A DNA stretch of 64,000 nucleotides, from positions 75,829 to 139,828 of the forward strand of contig DASZUS010000086.1 in assembly GCA_035547515.1 (NCBI GenBank), in the 5' to 3' direction. Under the pieces are notes generated by a model. That model was not told where the DNA came from. It saw only the letters and a program-made list of their open reading frames with translations, and made no database searches. Shown here piece after piece: positions 33,689-41,776 of this stretch. The position numbers and the translations under genes were made by a program. Positions within the stretch are counted from its first letter, which is position 1, and every line of letters begins with the position of its first letter. This DNA is from DASZTV01 sp035547515. Lineage in GTDB: Bacteria > Actinomycetota > Actinomycetes > JAFAQI01.

Positions 33689-33720
33689 GGCCACGCGGCC
33701 ACTACCGTGGCCGCGTGGCC
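33689..33720 (+). promoter_or_regulatory. Perfect palindrome covering -10 and start codon of the nuoD-like gene
   Basis: GGCCACGCGGCCAC (33689-33702) and its exact reverse complement (33707-33720) flank the four bases TACC. The loop plus the next two bases form TACCGT (33703-33708), a -10 element six bases before the GTG at 33715. It also lies 11 bases after the permease stop, so it may double as a terminator for the exporter operon. Confidence 0.6.
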
Positions 33721-34860
33721 GAGCAGCTCACCGTGTCCACCGGCCGGCTCGCAACGGCCGACGCGGTCCTCAGCCTGCCCGCCCAGCACCCTGCCGCGCA
33801 TGGCGTCCTGCAGCTCGCCCTCTCCGTCGAAGGAGAGCGAGTGGTCAGCGCGGACCCGGTCATCGGCTACATGCATCGCGGCGCGGAGAAGCTGTTCGAG
33901 GTCCGCGACTACCGGCAGATCCTGGTGCTCGCCAACCGCCACGACTGGCTGTCAGCATTCGGCAGCGAGCTCGGTCTGGTCCTCGCGGTCGAGCGGATGC
34001 TCGGGATCGAAGTCCCGGAACGCGCGGTCTGGGCGCGGACATTGCTCGGCGAGCTCAACCGGGTCCTCAGCCATCTGATGTTCCTCGCGGGCGCAGCACC
34101 CGGCATCGAGCCGGGCAGCCTGGGCGCGGCCGCGCTCGCCGCCCGCGAGTCCATCCAGGCGGTCATGGAGCAGGCCAGCGGCGGCCGGGTCCACTTCATG
34201 TACAACCAGGTCGGCGGTCTCAAGGCCGATCTGCCCGACGGCTGGCTTGCCGCAGCACGTCGTGCGGTCAGCGAGGTGCGCGACCGGTGCGGGTCGCTGT
34301 CCGCGCTCGTCTTCGACAACGAGGAGTTTCGCTCTTCGACTCGAGAGGTGGCCACACTCGACGCCGCAGCCGCAGCGGCGTACGGCGTGACGGGGCCGAT
34401 CGCCCGGGCAAGCGGCCTCGACATCGACCTGCGCCGCGACGACCCCTACCTCGCCTATGCCGACCTGCCGGCGTCGGTGATGCGGGTCGTCACCCGCGCG
34501 GACGGTGACGCGCTGGCGCGTTACGAGTGCCTGGTCGAGCAGATCGGCGTCTCGCTGGAGATCGGCGAGCACTGCCTCGACGTCCTCGAGGCGATGCCGG
34601 AGGGGCCGATCTCGGTGCGGCTGCCCAACGTCGTCCGCGCCCCCGAAGGTGAGACCTACGCATGGACCGAGAACCCGCTCGGCGCCAATGGCTACTACCT
34701 GGTGTCCCGCGGCGAGCGCACCCCCTGGCGGCTGAAGCTGCGTACCGCATCCTTCAACAACGTCCAGGCACTCGCCGCGGCACTACCGGGTACTCACCTG
34801 CGAGACCTCACGACCGCGCTGGCCTCGTTCTTCTACGTCATCGGCGACGTCGACAAGTAG
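33715..34860 (+). CDS. Solitary NADH-quinone oxidoreductase subunit D homologue (NuoD2-type)
   Basis: A 381-residue relative of the complex I 49-kDa/NuoD subunit without any other nuo gene nearby. LPAQHPAAHGVLQLALS matches the quinone-site loop with both His; GYMHRGAEKLFE keeps the Arg (residue 55) that NDUFAF7 methylates in the mitochondrial homologue. The Tyr that binds quinone in NuoD (DYVS in bovine) is Trp78 here (RHDWLSAFG), and hydrogenase-type Cys are absent. It may be a second NuoD used with an alternative complex, or a free-standing descendant. GTG 33715 is set by the leaderless -10. Confidence 0.85.
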   Translation: MAEQLTVSTGRLATADAVLSLPAQHPAAHGVLQLALSVEGERVVSADPVIGYMHRGAEKLFEVRDYRQILVLANRHDWLSAFGSELGLVLAVERMLGIEVPERAVWARTLLGELNRVLSHLMFLAGAAPGIEPGSLGAAALAARESIQAVMEQASGGRVHFMYNQVGGLKADLPDGWLAAARRAVSEVRDRCGSLSALVFDNEEFRSSTREVATLDAAAAAAYGVTGPIARASGLDIDLRRDDPYLAYADLPASVMRVVTRADGDALARYECLVEQIGVSLEIGEHCLDVLEAMPEGPISVRLPNVVRAPEGETYAWTENPLGANGYYLVSRGERTPWRLKLRTASFNNVQALAAALPGTHLRDLTTALASFFYVIGDVDK

Positions 34861-34866
34861 CCGCCG

Positions 34867-35865
34867 CTACGACAGCTCCTGAGCGACGAACTGGTCGGCC
34901 ACCTGCTGCGAGGTGCCCTTGTCGACCACGACCGCCTTGTTCAGCGCGACCAGCGTCGCCTGGTCGAGCTTGGCGGAGACGGCATTGAGGGCGTTGGCCG
35001 CGGCACCCGTGGCGAGCGAGCTCGCGACGAGCGGCACGATGTTGTCCGAGGCCTGCAGGTCCTTGTCGTCGGTGAGCACCGTCAGGCCGAGCCCTGACAG
35101 GTCGCCGTCGGAGGAGAAGACCAGGCCGACCTGCGCCTTGCCGCTCGTGAGCGCCTTGCGGGTCAGCGGGCCGTCCTCGTCGGTCTGCTGGAAGTGCGCG
35201 ATCTTCATCCCGTAGGTCTTCTCGAGACCTGGCTCGCAGAACGCCCGCGTCGGGCACTCCGGAGGCCCGGCCAGCGTCAGCGGGTGTGACTGGGAGTACG
35301 CCGCGAGCTGCGACAGCGTCGTGATGTGGTTCGCAGTCGCAAACTTCGTCTGCACCGCGAACGCGTTGCGGTCGGTGGCCGCCGCCGGGTTGAGCACGGC
35401 GAGGGTCGAGGGCAGCTCGGCTTTGAGGTTGGCGATCGTGGTGTTGATGTCGCCCGAGGCCTTGCTCGGCGCGTTCGGGCCGTTCTTCGCGTCGTTGATG
35501 AAGTCGGTCAGGGTCGCGGCGTACTCCGGGATGACCTGGATCTTGCCCTTGGTCACGAGCGGGTAGTAGGCCTCTCGGCTGGCGAAGGTCTTCTCGCTCG
35601 CGTCGTAGCCGCAGCCCTTGAGCACGTCGACGTAGATGTCGGCGAGGGTGATGTTCTCGGCGAAGTTCGACGCGCCGACGAGCACCTTGCCGCTGCCGCT
35701 CGCCCCACCGCAGTACGCCGGCAGGTTCGAGCTCGAGGTCGATCCGGAGTTGACCGCGGCGTTCCCGCCGCTGCTCGAGGAGCCGCATGCAGCGGCGGTG
35801 AACGCGATCGCGATGCCGGCGGCGGCGAGCGTGATCGAGGACGAACGGGTACGACGCAGTGCCAT
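34867..35865 (-). CDS. Osmoprotectant-type ABC transporter substrate-binding lipoprotein
   Basis: A 332-residue lipoprotein binding glycine betaine, choline or a similar compound (OpuAC/ProX family). The lipobox is AFTAAAC with acylated Cys27, followed by a Ser/Gly linker. The binding-domain blocks are LVGASNFAENITLADIYVDV, REAYYPLVTKGKIQVIPEY and TDEDGPLTRKAL; the aromatic cage residues cannot be fixed by eye. It is the last gene of the permease operon and convergent with the nuoD-like gene (six bases between stops). ATG 35865 has AGGCAGG upstream. Confidence 0.9.
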   Translation of the reverse strand: MALRRTRSSSITLAAAGIAIAFTAAACGSSSSGGNAAVNSGSTSSSNLPAYCGGASGSGKVLVGASNFAENITLADIYVDVLKGCGYDASEKTFASREAYYPLVTKGKIQVIPEYAATLTDFINDAKNGPNAPSKASGDINTTIANLKAELPSTLAVLNPAAATDRNAFAVQTKFATANHITTLSQLAAYSQSHPLTLAGPPECPTRAFCEPGLEKTYGMKIAHFQQTDEDGPLTRKALTSGKAQVGLVFSSDGDLSGLGLTVLTDDKDLQASDNIVPLVASSLATGAAANALNAVSAKLDQATLVALNKAVVVDKGTSQQVADQFVAQELS

Positions 35866-35955
35866 TGCGAACCTGCCTTCTGTGTCCCGCGACGGCTTCC
35901 GCCTTCGCGCGTGTCTGGCGGGTCGGGCCCGCATTATCGGAAACTCTAGCCAGAG

Positions 35956-36684
35956 CTACGACAAACTCGACTGACTTGCTCCAAAACGGAGTCTGACCGC
36001 GGTCTGGGCCCGCTTGAGCACAGTGTCCAAGGCAATCGCGCTGAGCGCAATCACTAAAACGCCGCCGTACACCTCGCCGTAGTACTGCGTCGCGTAGCCC
36101 ACCGTGATCAGCTGCCCCAGCCCGCCGCTGCCGACGATGGCGGCGATGGTTGCCGTCGCCCAGATCTGCACCGCGGCGAGGCGGATGCCGGTGGCAACTA
36201 GGGGGATCGCCAGAGGCAGCTCGACAGAGCGCATCACCTGCAGCCGCGTCATGCCCATGCCGATCGCCGCTCGGGTCGTCTCTGCGTCGACTTCGCAGAT
36301 CCCGGTGTAGGTGTTCGTCAGGATCGGCGGGAGCGCGAAGATCACCAGAGCGATGACCGCCGGCTCGGTGCCGATGCCGATTGGCCCGATGGCGAGCAGC
36401 AGCATCACGCCGATGATCGGGACCGAGCGCGCGCCGTTGGCGACGGTGGTCACGATCAGCCCACCGCGCCGCCACCGGCTCAGCAACGCGGCAAGCGGGA
36501 TGCCGATCGCGCAGGTGATAGCGAGCGACAACGCCGAGATCCACAGATGCTGCACGAACAGATGCAGCACACCCGCGGTCCCGTTGGTGCCGCCGAGCCA
36601 GCTCGACTTCGTGGTGAACCACGTCGTGAACTGATGCCAGGTCGAGTTGTCGACCTGCGCCGGAAGGACCAGGTCCGGCGTCAT
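35956..36684 (-). CDS. Osmoprotectant-type ABC transporter permease
   Basis: A 242-residue permease with about six membrane segments (SALSLAITCAIGIPLAALLS, IIGVMLLLAIGPIGIG, AVIALVIFALPPILT). The EAA-like loop IGMGMTRLQVMRSVELPLAIP contacts the ATPase. The N-terminal 40 residues are periplasmic and hydrophilic (NSTWHQFTTWFTTKSSW). Its ATG overlaps the stop of the other permease, and it shares ancestry with that protein. 90 bases separate it from the binding-protein gene, with no clear promoter. Confidence 0.9.
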   Translation of the reverse strand: MTPDLVLPAQVDNSTWHQFTTWFTTKSSWLGGTNGTAGVLHLFVQHLWISALSLAITCAIGIPLAALLSRWRRGGLIVTTVANGARSVPIIGVMLLLAIGPIGIGTEPAVIALVIFALPPILTNTYTGICEVDAETTRAAIGMGMTRLQVMRSVELPLAIPLVATGIRLAAVQIWATATIAAIVGSGGLGQLITVGYATQYYGEVYGGVLVIALSAIALDTVLKRAQTAVRLRFGASQSSLS

Positions 36685-37367
36685 GCGGCCACCCCGCGCC
36701 GCCACGGCGTGATCACCCGCTGCAGGGCCAGCAGCAACCCGTCTGCAACCAGCGCGAGCAGCACCGTCAACAGGATGTAGGTCGTCATCTCGGTGTGCGA
36801 CCGGTTCGAGAAGGCTTCGAAGATCTTCGACCCGTAGCCGCCCTGCCCGACGTACCCGCCGATCACGACGAGCTCGATGGTCGACACCACTGCCAGCCGG
36901 ATGCCCGCCACGACCGTGGGCAGCGCCATCGGGAGACGTACCCGAATGAGGATCCGCGCATTGGACATGCCCATCCCTCGTGCCGCGTCCACGGCTTGGG
37001 CGTCGACCTCGTCGAGCCCGGTGAGGATGTTGCGTACGAGGATCACCAGCGAGTACGACGCGAGCGGGATGACCACCGTCAGGCTGCTCAGCTCGAAGAT
37101 CTTGATCATCGCGACGACGAAGGCCAGCGATGGGATCGCGTAGACCGCCGTACAGAGGTTCAGCACCGTCGAGCGCAGCCACTCACGCTGTCTCGCCAGT
37201 GCGGCGACGGGGAGGGCGACGAGCAGCCCGAGCGCGACCGACTCGACCGTCAAGATGACATGGGTCTGGGTGGCAGAGAGGATGGCGTGGCTGTTCGACG
37301 TGATGTAGTGCCAGCTCAACCAGGGATCGCCCTGCTTGTGAAACGTGAAGCCGCGCGGGAGGCGCAT
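36681..37367 (-). CDS. Osmoprotectant-type ABC transporter permease
   Basis: A 228-residue permease, partner of the preceding one. Hydrophobic segments include VILTVESVALGLLVALPVAA, AIPSLAFVVAMIKIF and LTVVIPLASYSLVILV. The coupling loop RGMGMSNARILIRVRLPMALP is clear. ATG 37367 is 47 bases from the start of the divergent ATPase gene, so importer genes are expressed from one shared control region in both directions. Confidence 0.9.
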   Translation of the reverse strand: MRLPRGFTFHKQGDPWLSWHYITSNSHAILSATQTHVILTVESVALGLLVALPVAALARQREWLRSTVLNLCTAVYAIPSLAFVVAMIKIFELSSLTVVIPLASYSLVILVRNILTGLDEVDAQAVDAARGMGMSNARILIRVRLPMALPTVVAGIRLAVVSTIELVVIGGYVGQGGYGSKIFEAFSNRSHTEMTTYILLTVLLALVADGLLLALQRVITPWRRGVAA

Positions 37368-37414
37368 CGGTGAAACGTAGCGCCCCTGACGAGTCGCGCG
37401 TTCCGGGTGAAGCG

Positions 37415-38503
37415 ATGATCTCGCTGGACCAGGTCAGCAAGACCTACGCCGACGGCACGGTCGCCGTGCACGAGCTCTCGCTTGACGTTGCGGCCGGTGA
37501 GATCGCGGTGCTGGTCGGCCTATCCGGATGTGGCAAGACCACGACGATGCGGATGATCAACCGGCTGGTCGAGCCGTCCTCGGGGAGGATCACGGTCGAC
37601 GGTCTCGACGTGGCCAGCACCGACCCGGTGCAGCTACGCCGGCGGATCGGCTATGTCATCCAGCAGGTCGGGCTGTTCCCGCACCAGACCGTCGCGGCGA
37701 ACATCGCAACAGTGCCGAAGCTGCTCGGCTGGGACCGCACCAGGACCCGCAACCGGGTAGGCGAGCTGTTGGAGCTGGTGGGACTCGACGTGGCCACGCA
37801 CGGCGCCCGGTATCCCCACCAGCTCTCCGGCGGTCAGCGGCAGCGGGTAGGCGTGGCGCGGGCGCTCGCCGCCGATCCCCCCGTACTGCTCATGGACGAG
37901 CCCTTCGGCGCGGTGGACCCGGTCGCCCGCGACCGCCTGCAGGTGGAGTTCCTGCGGCTGCAGGAGCAGGTCCGCAAGACCGTGGTCTTCGTGACGCACG
38001 ACGTCGACGAGGCGATCCGGCTCGGGGACCGGATCGCGGTGATGCGCGAGGGCGGTCACCTCGAGCAGTACGCCGCGCCGCAGGACGTGCTCGCCGACCC
38101 CGCAACGCCGTTCGTCGCTGAGTTCGTCGGCGCGGAGCGCACGTTGCGGCGGCTCTCCGTCGTGTCCATCGCGCCGGGTCGGCTGGTGACCTGGCCGACG
38201 GTGCGGCCCGACTCGACCTTGGCGGAGTGCGCCGCGATCATGGACGCCGCGGACGCGCAGTGGGCAGTCGTCACCGACGGGGCACCGACGGGCTGGCTGT
38301 CCCGGGCTGACGCCGCCGGCGAGGGATTGGCACGCGACCGTGCCGAGGCGGCGGCCGCAGTGCGTGTGGGCGACCAGCTCGAGAAGGCGCTCGCCGCGAT
38401 CCTGGCGGGCAACGCGCCGGGCGCGATCGTCACCGAAGATGGCCGCTACGCCGGCGTGCTGCTCGCGACGGATCTGGTGACGGCTGCCCGAGCCCGCGGC
38501 TAA
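37415..38503 (+). CDS. Osmoprotectant-type ABC transporter ATPase (OpuCA/ProV-like)
   Basis: A 362-residue ATPase energising the importer encoded divergently. Walker A is GLSGCGKTTTMRM, Q-loop IGYVIQQVGLFPHQT, signature LSGGQRQRVGVARAL and Walker B VLLMDEPFGAVDP. Residues from about 255 on resemble a degenerate CBS pair (ECAAIMDAADAQWAVVTDG, APGAIVTEDGRYAGVL), which in OpuA-type systems senses ionic strength. ATG 37415 is preferred over GTG 37370, which would leave two bases between divergent starts; the family normally begins MISLDQVSK. Confidence 0.9.
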   Translation: MISLDQVSKTYADGTVAVHELSLDVAAGEIAVLVGLSGCGKTTTMRMINRLVEPSSGRITVDGLDVASTDPVQLRRRIGYVIQQVGLFPHQTVAANIATVPKLLGWDRTRTRNRVGELLELVGLDVATHGARYPHQLSGGQRQRVGVARALAADPPVLLMDEPFGAVDPVARDRLQVEFLRLQEQVRKTVVFVTHDVDEAIRLGDRIAVMREGGHLEQYAAPQDVLADPATPFVAEFVGAERTLRRLSVVSIAPGRLVTWPTVRPDSTLAECAAIMDAADAQWAVVTDGAPTGWLSRADAAGEGLARDRAEAAAAVRVGDQLEKALAAILAGNAPGAIVTEDGRYAGVLLATDLVTAARARG

Positions 38504-38567
38504 CGGATGCCCGCGACGAGGCCGCCGGCGCCTCTCTGGCGACCTATCGCAAGCCCAGCACACTAAG

Positions 38568-39005
38568 TCACTCGACACGATCGATATGACCGGGCATCAA
38601 CGCATTTACAACGAAGTTCGCGTGCAGTGAGTCAAGAAACCGAAGGTCGGGAGGCGACAAGACGACTGAGATCGCCGCCCAGGCGTCATCGACGGCAACC
38701 TTCAAGTCGACGCCCACAGATATCGTCGCGCCTAGGCCGACAACGTGCGCACGCAGCTTACTGGCCGTCGGCTCGAAGAGCTCACGAAGCGGCTCAAGCC
38801 CCTTGATCAATGTCAGCCCGTCCTCAGAGGGCGTTCGATACACCCACGATGAGCGGAGCCGCGGCCGCAGTCCCCCGTCCGGCTTGGTCACCAGGTCGCC
38901 CTTCGACCCCCAGCTACGCGCTGCGACGCCGGTAATGGCCGTCACTCCCGAAAGGTCACACGGGTGATCCGCACCTACGGCCAGCCACAGTTCGTGCAAG
39001 CTCAT
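38568..39005 (-). CDS. DUF4279-like protein
   Basis: A 145-residue protein whose pattern (ARSWGSKGDLV, SSWVYRTPSEDGLTLIKGLE, FVVNALM near the end) fits DUF4279, a small-fold family often found in accessory regions with immunity-like partners. Function unknown. Its codon use is less GC-biased than the neighbouring housekeeping genes, pointing to acquisition. It marks the left part of the 38.5-40.6 kb scar and is convergent with the importer ATPase. Confidence 0.6.
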   Translation of the reverse strand: MSLHELWLAVGADHPCDLSGVTAITGVAARSWGSKGDLVTKPDGGLRPRLRSSWVYRTPSEDGLTLIKGLEPLRELFEPTASKLRAHVVGLGATISVGVDLKVAVDDAWAAISVVLSPPDLRFLDSLHANFVVNALMPGHIDRVE

Positions 39006-39378
39006 CTTTGCGACCTCCGACGGTGTCGGAATCGCGGCGTCTCAGGGACCATGACGCATAGCGCCTCCGCGGACGTCTCGGCGACCCCACTCCTAGTCAG
39101 GAGCCCTCCGTGCATTGTTCGAAAGCATGGCCTCATCCGTGCATGCGGACAAAGTCGGGATCCGGACACGGGATCCGTCCTGCCCCCCTCAGCTTCCCCG
39201 GGTCCCGCTTCAGGATCCTCGTACGGTGATGCACCTGGTGCTCCACCGGGCGACGCACCTCCACCGACGGGGCCGATGTCCTCGCCCCCATCGGGCCCTC
39301 GACGACCCTCCCCTTCGAGTCGGCGCTCCTGGCACTGCTTCGAGATAACCGCTCCGCGCTCAGTAACCACAACGTTCT
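39006..39378 (+). other. No convincing gene; scar sequence
   Basis: Several overlapping frames exist on both strands, but all are Pro/Arg/Ser-rich translations of GC-rich DNA without homology that I can see. The first 60 bases could hold the DUF4279 promoter. I see no hairpin terminator or repeat. Confidence 0.4.
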
Positions 39379-39497
39379 CGTATTCCAAGACGGTCACGAC
39401 CGAGATCGGTCCGGTTGAGTTGGCGATGCCACGTGACCCCGCGGGCACCTTCGAACCGGTCACGGTCCCGAAGTACCGGCGACAACTCGACGGGCTC
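39379..39497 (+). pseudogene. IS256-family transposase fragment
   Basis: About 40 codons reading SKTVTTEIGPVELAMPRD and FEPVTVPKYRRQLDGL match the N-terminal region of IS256/Mutator-type transposases (TEIGPVEL, PRD-GTFEP, K-RRLDG). The DDE catalytic core is missing; the sequence breaks off at 39497 and continues in frame into a different transposase fragment. Confidence 0.6.
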
Positions 39498-39623
39498 GCC
39501 GCCACGGCCGGCTGGGTCTACTGGTTCAACAACCGCAGGCTGCGCAGCCTCGACCATCTGAACCCAGACGAGTTCGAGCAAGCCCACTACGCGGCGATCA
39601 GCCGAGAGCCGCAACCCGCATAG
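39498..39623 (+). pseudogene. IS3-family transposase C-terminal fragment
   Basis: The codons after 39497 read TAGWVYWFNNRRLRSLDHL and DEFEQAHYAA and end at TAG 39621. This is the C-terminal end of the IS3-type integrase core (WVxWxNxRRLHSxLxYxxPxEFE). The catalytic DDE residues lie upstream in a normal IS3 and are absent. The in-frame join to an IS256 piece shows an old insertion-within-insertion followed by deletion. Confidence 0.6.
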
Positions 39624-39707
39624 GAGCGGCAGAGAACATGGGGCGCTTCATCCACCATGTTGACCGCGTGGTAGGTCATGGTGAGGCGGGTTGGGCCGGG
39701 CCTGGTG

Positions 39708-40130
39708 TCAACGACTCTCGCGACGCCGTGCTTGTTCTGGCAGGTCAGCCGGCTTAATCATCGCGGGGCCAGGGCGCGGGATGCGCTCAAGTCCGCTGTA
39801 GGCGACCAAAAGACAACCCCCGAGAATAGACAACAGCCACACCAGCCCTCCGATGTGACCATCTCCAATCTCCTCGGCCGCATTTACAGTGCCGTAAAAC
39901 ATCACTAGCACGCCTACGCCGTCACCCCGCACAGTTGGCGGATGGAGCCACCGCACGCGCCGGTAAGGACCGATCTGGGTTACCCATCCACGGGGTGGAG
40001 GCGCGTCCCGGCCAAGCCCCGACTGAGCGGCGCGGAACTTCATATTGGGATCCTGGCTCGAGCACCCAGGCATAACAACCTCACTGGACTCGACCCTCGA
40101 CCCACCGAGTCGCGTGCGCGCTATATGCAC
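39708..40130 (-). CDS. Doubtful small membrane protein
   Basis: The frame's C-terminal half contains hydrophobic stretches (GVGVLVMFYGTVNAAEE and GGLVWLLSILGGCLLVAYSG) that could be two membrane helices. The N-terminal half looks non-coding and the start is uncertain; a GTG within the frame may be better. No family recognised. It could be a decayed gene in the scar. Confidence 0.25.
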   Translation of the reverse strand: MHIARTRLGGSRVESSEVVMPGCSSQDPNMKFRAAQSGLGRDAPPPRGWVTQIGPYRRVRWLHPPTVRGDGVGVLVMFYGTVNAAEEIGDGHIGGLVWLLSILGGCLLVAYSGLERIPRPGPAMIKPADLPEQARRRESR

Positions 40131-40165
40131 TCTGACATTCCCGCAACGCTAACTCGACCGGGCGC

Positions 40166-40516
40166 TCACATATCGCTCGGACGCGCCGTTGCTCGCGCCA
40201 CCATCACAGGCGCAGATCCTCGTCCCGTACTTTTCGCCAAACTGCTTGCGTCGCTCCCACTTGACAGCCAGGAACCGAGATAGTCGATCGCCGTTGCCAT
40301 GCCCGTCACTACATTGCCGAAGCTTTGGCGAACACCTCCGCGCCGGTCTTCCTTTACCGAAGTCTCAGCCAAGGGTCCCCACTCGTGCGCCAACGCCCCC
40401 AATATCCATGACGCCCAACCCCCGGCCCCGATAGTCGCTAGCAACCCCCGGCGACCTGTTGCAGCAACCTCGCGGTCACACGGTGTATCGGCCTCACACT
40501 GGCGACACGCCGTCAC
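40166..40516 (-). CDS. Doubtful small protein with Tat-like N-terminus
   Basis: A 116-residue frame with a twin-Arg and hydrophobic stretch (TGRRGLLATIGAGGWASWIL) followed by a mixed-charge region. It could be the remnant of a Tat-exported protein or a chance frame. Third-position GC is lower than in neighbouring genes. No family recognised. Confidence 0.3.
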   Translation of the reverse strand: MTACRQCEADTPCDREVAATGRRGLLATIGAGGWASWILGALAHEWGPLAETSVKEDRRGGVRQSFGNVVTGMATAIDYLGSWLSSGSDASSLAKSTGRGSAPVMVARATARPSDM

Positions 40517-40561
40517 GACAGAGCTGGGTTCCGCCGCAGCGGTGCAGCTCGGACCTTCGCC

Positions 40562-40843
40562 TTACGGCTTCAGCAGGTAGTCGATGTAGCGGGCGCGCAG
40601 CAGAGCCTCGTCCTCGCCGGTTCGCCGGCCGAGCAGCTCGCGGACCGCATCGATGGCGCCGCGGACCGTCTCTCCCAACCCTCCGGCCGAGCCGTCGTCG
40701 GAGCCGAACTCCTCGCTCGCACCGAGGTGCTTGACGAGGTCCCAGAAGAACCCGATGTCGCGGGCGTGCTCCGCCTTGCTGAATGCGCGCTCGCGCAGCT
40801 CGTTCGTGGCAAGTGCGTCGAGGGCATCGAAGTCGGCCGACAT
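40562..40843 (-). CDS. Conserved-looking small hypothetical protein
   Basis: A 93-residue, acidic, mostly helical protein (FSKAEHARDIGFFWDLVKHL, then a Gly/Ser hinge and TVRGAIDAVRELLGRR) ending YIDYLLKP. I do not know a named family. ATG 40843 is supported by a TAGCCT -10 seven bases upstream, so the gene appears to be expressed as a leaderless unit. It is the first intact gene after the scar and lies beside the DUF3180 gene on the same strand. Confidence 0.65.
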   Translation of the reverse strand: MSADFDALDALATNELRERAFSKAEHARDIGFFWDLVKHLGASEEFGSDDGSAGGLGETVRGAIDAVRELLGRRTGEDEALLRARYIDYLLKP

Positions 40844-40850
40844 AGACCGC

Positions 40851-40856
40851 AGGCTA
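40851..40856 (-). promoter_or_regulatory. Leaderless -10 element (TAGCCT)
   Basis: Read on the minus strand, TAGCCT ends seven bases before the ATG at 40843. It overlaps the end of the DUF3180 gene (stop at 40854), so the small gene has its own start even though it follows the fol operon. Confidence 0.5.
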
Positions 40857-41300
40857 CTTCTCGTCGTCATCGGTCTTGGGGACGCGGCCGGCCCATTCGA
40901 GGTAGAGGGCGCCGGCAATCAATGCGAGGCCAGCGGCGACGCCTACGGCCGAGCTCCTGGTGTCCTGGTGCGCGGCGGTGGAGTTGACCTGCGCCACCCA
41001 GCTGAGGAAGCCGGCGTACCCACCGCCCGCGATCGCACCGGCGACGGACGACGCCTTCGCGAGCGCAACGAGCCGCGCGACGACCAGCGGGTCGATCGGC
41101 CGCGTGCCTTGCCGGCCCTCGAGACGGGCCTTGGTGAGCGAGGCGGTGTAGCCCTCGGCGATCGCGAGCGCGAACAGCGACGCCTGGGCATAGACCGATG
41201 GCGACGGGAGGTCCGTGTAGTAGGCACGGGTGAGGAAGTACGCCGCGAGGCCGGCGACGACGCCGAGCGCCACCAGGACATACCACTTGGTCGGCTTCAT
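40854..41300 (-). CDS. DUF3180 membrane protein
   Basis: A 148-residue actinobacterial membrane protein with four hydrophobic segments (YVLVALGVVAGLAAYFLT, VYAQASLFALAIAEGY, VAGAIAGGGYAGFLSWVAQ, VGVAAGLALIAGALYLEW). DUF3180 proteins commonly follow folK. It overlaps folK by four bases (ATGA) and so is part of the folate operon. Function unknown. Confidence 0.85.
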   Translation of the reverse strand: MKPTKWYVLVALGVVAGLAAYFLTRAYYTDLPSPSVYAQASLFALAIAEGYTASLTKARLEGRQGTRPIDPLVVARLVALAKASSVAGAIAGGGYAGFLSWVAQVNSTAAHQDTRSSAVGVAAGLALIAGALYLEWAGRVPKTDDDEK

Positions 41301-41776
41301 CGCGGCGCCTCGGCCACCCGCCGTACGCCGGAGGACCCGATCCGCTCGAGCACCTTGCTGACCCGGCCGATCCGTGGCAGCTCGGCGACGGGGTCGATCT
41401 CGAGCCAGGGCACGAGCACGAAGGCACGCTCCCGCGCCCGGGGGTGCGGCAGCGTCAGCCGCGGGTCGTCGCTCACCTGGCCGTCGACGTCGATGACATC
41501 CACGTCGAGGCTGCGCGGACCCCAGCGCCGTGACCTCAGCCGGCCCTGTGCGGTCTCGGCTGCCTGTGCCGCGACGAACGCCGCTTCCGCGTCCGCAGTC
41601 GCCAGGGTCGCGACGAGGTTGAGAAAGTCCGGCTGGTCGGTGACGCCGACCGCTGCCGTCTCGTAGAGCCCGGATACGGCGATGATCGGCAGGTGCATTG
41701 ACAGCACCTCGAGACCGCGCCGCAGCTGGGACACCCGGTCTCCGAGGTTGGAGCCCAGCGACATCACGGCCGTCAT
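41297..41776 (-). CDS. folK: Hydroxymethyldihydropterin pyrophosphokinase
   Basis: Transfers pyrophosphate from ATP to 6-hydroxymethyl-7,8-dihydropterin in folate synthesis. The 159-residue protein begins MTAVMSLGSNLGDR and has the HPPK signature RWGPRSLDVDVIDVDG with the two Mg-binding Asp, then TLPHPRARERAFVLVP. It overlaps folB by four bases and DUF3180 by four. Confidence 0.96.
   Translation of the reverse strand: MTAVMSLGSNLGDRVSQLRRGLEVLSMHLPIIAVSGLYETAAVGVTDQPDFLNLVATLATADAEAAFVAAQAAETAQGRLRSRRWGPRSLDVDVIDVDGQVSDDPRLTLPHPRARERAFVLVPWLEIDPVAELPRIGRVSKVLERIGSSGVRRVAEAPR

Larger units (their letters stand above)
39624..40561. other. Gene-poor, lower-GC scar
   Basis: Nearly 940 bases with no confidently coding frame. 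AT content is visibly higher than in the flanks. A short inverted repeat AACATGG/CCATGTT lies at about 39636-39662. Two minus-strand frames (39708-40130 and 40166-40516) are listed separately as weak candidates. No terminal inverted repeats of a complete insertion sequence or target duplications were found. Confidence 0.5.

Noticed and set aside
39002..39505. Minus-strand frame of 167 codons over the transposase fragments
   Set aside because: Low-complexity Gly/Pro translation antisense to recognisable transposase pieces.
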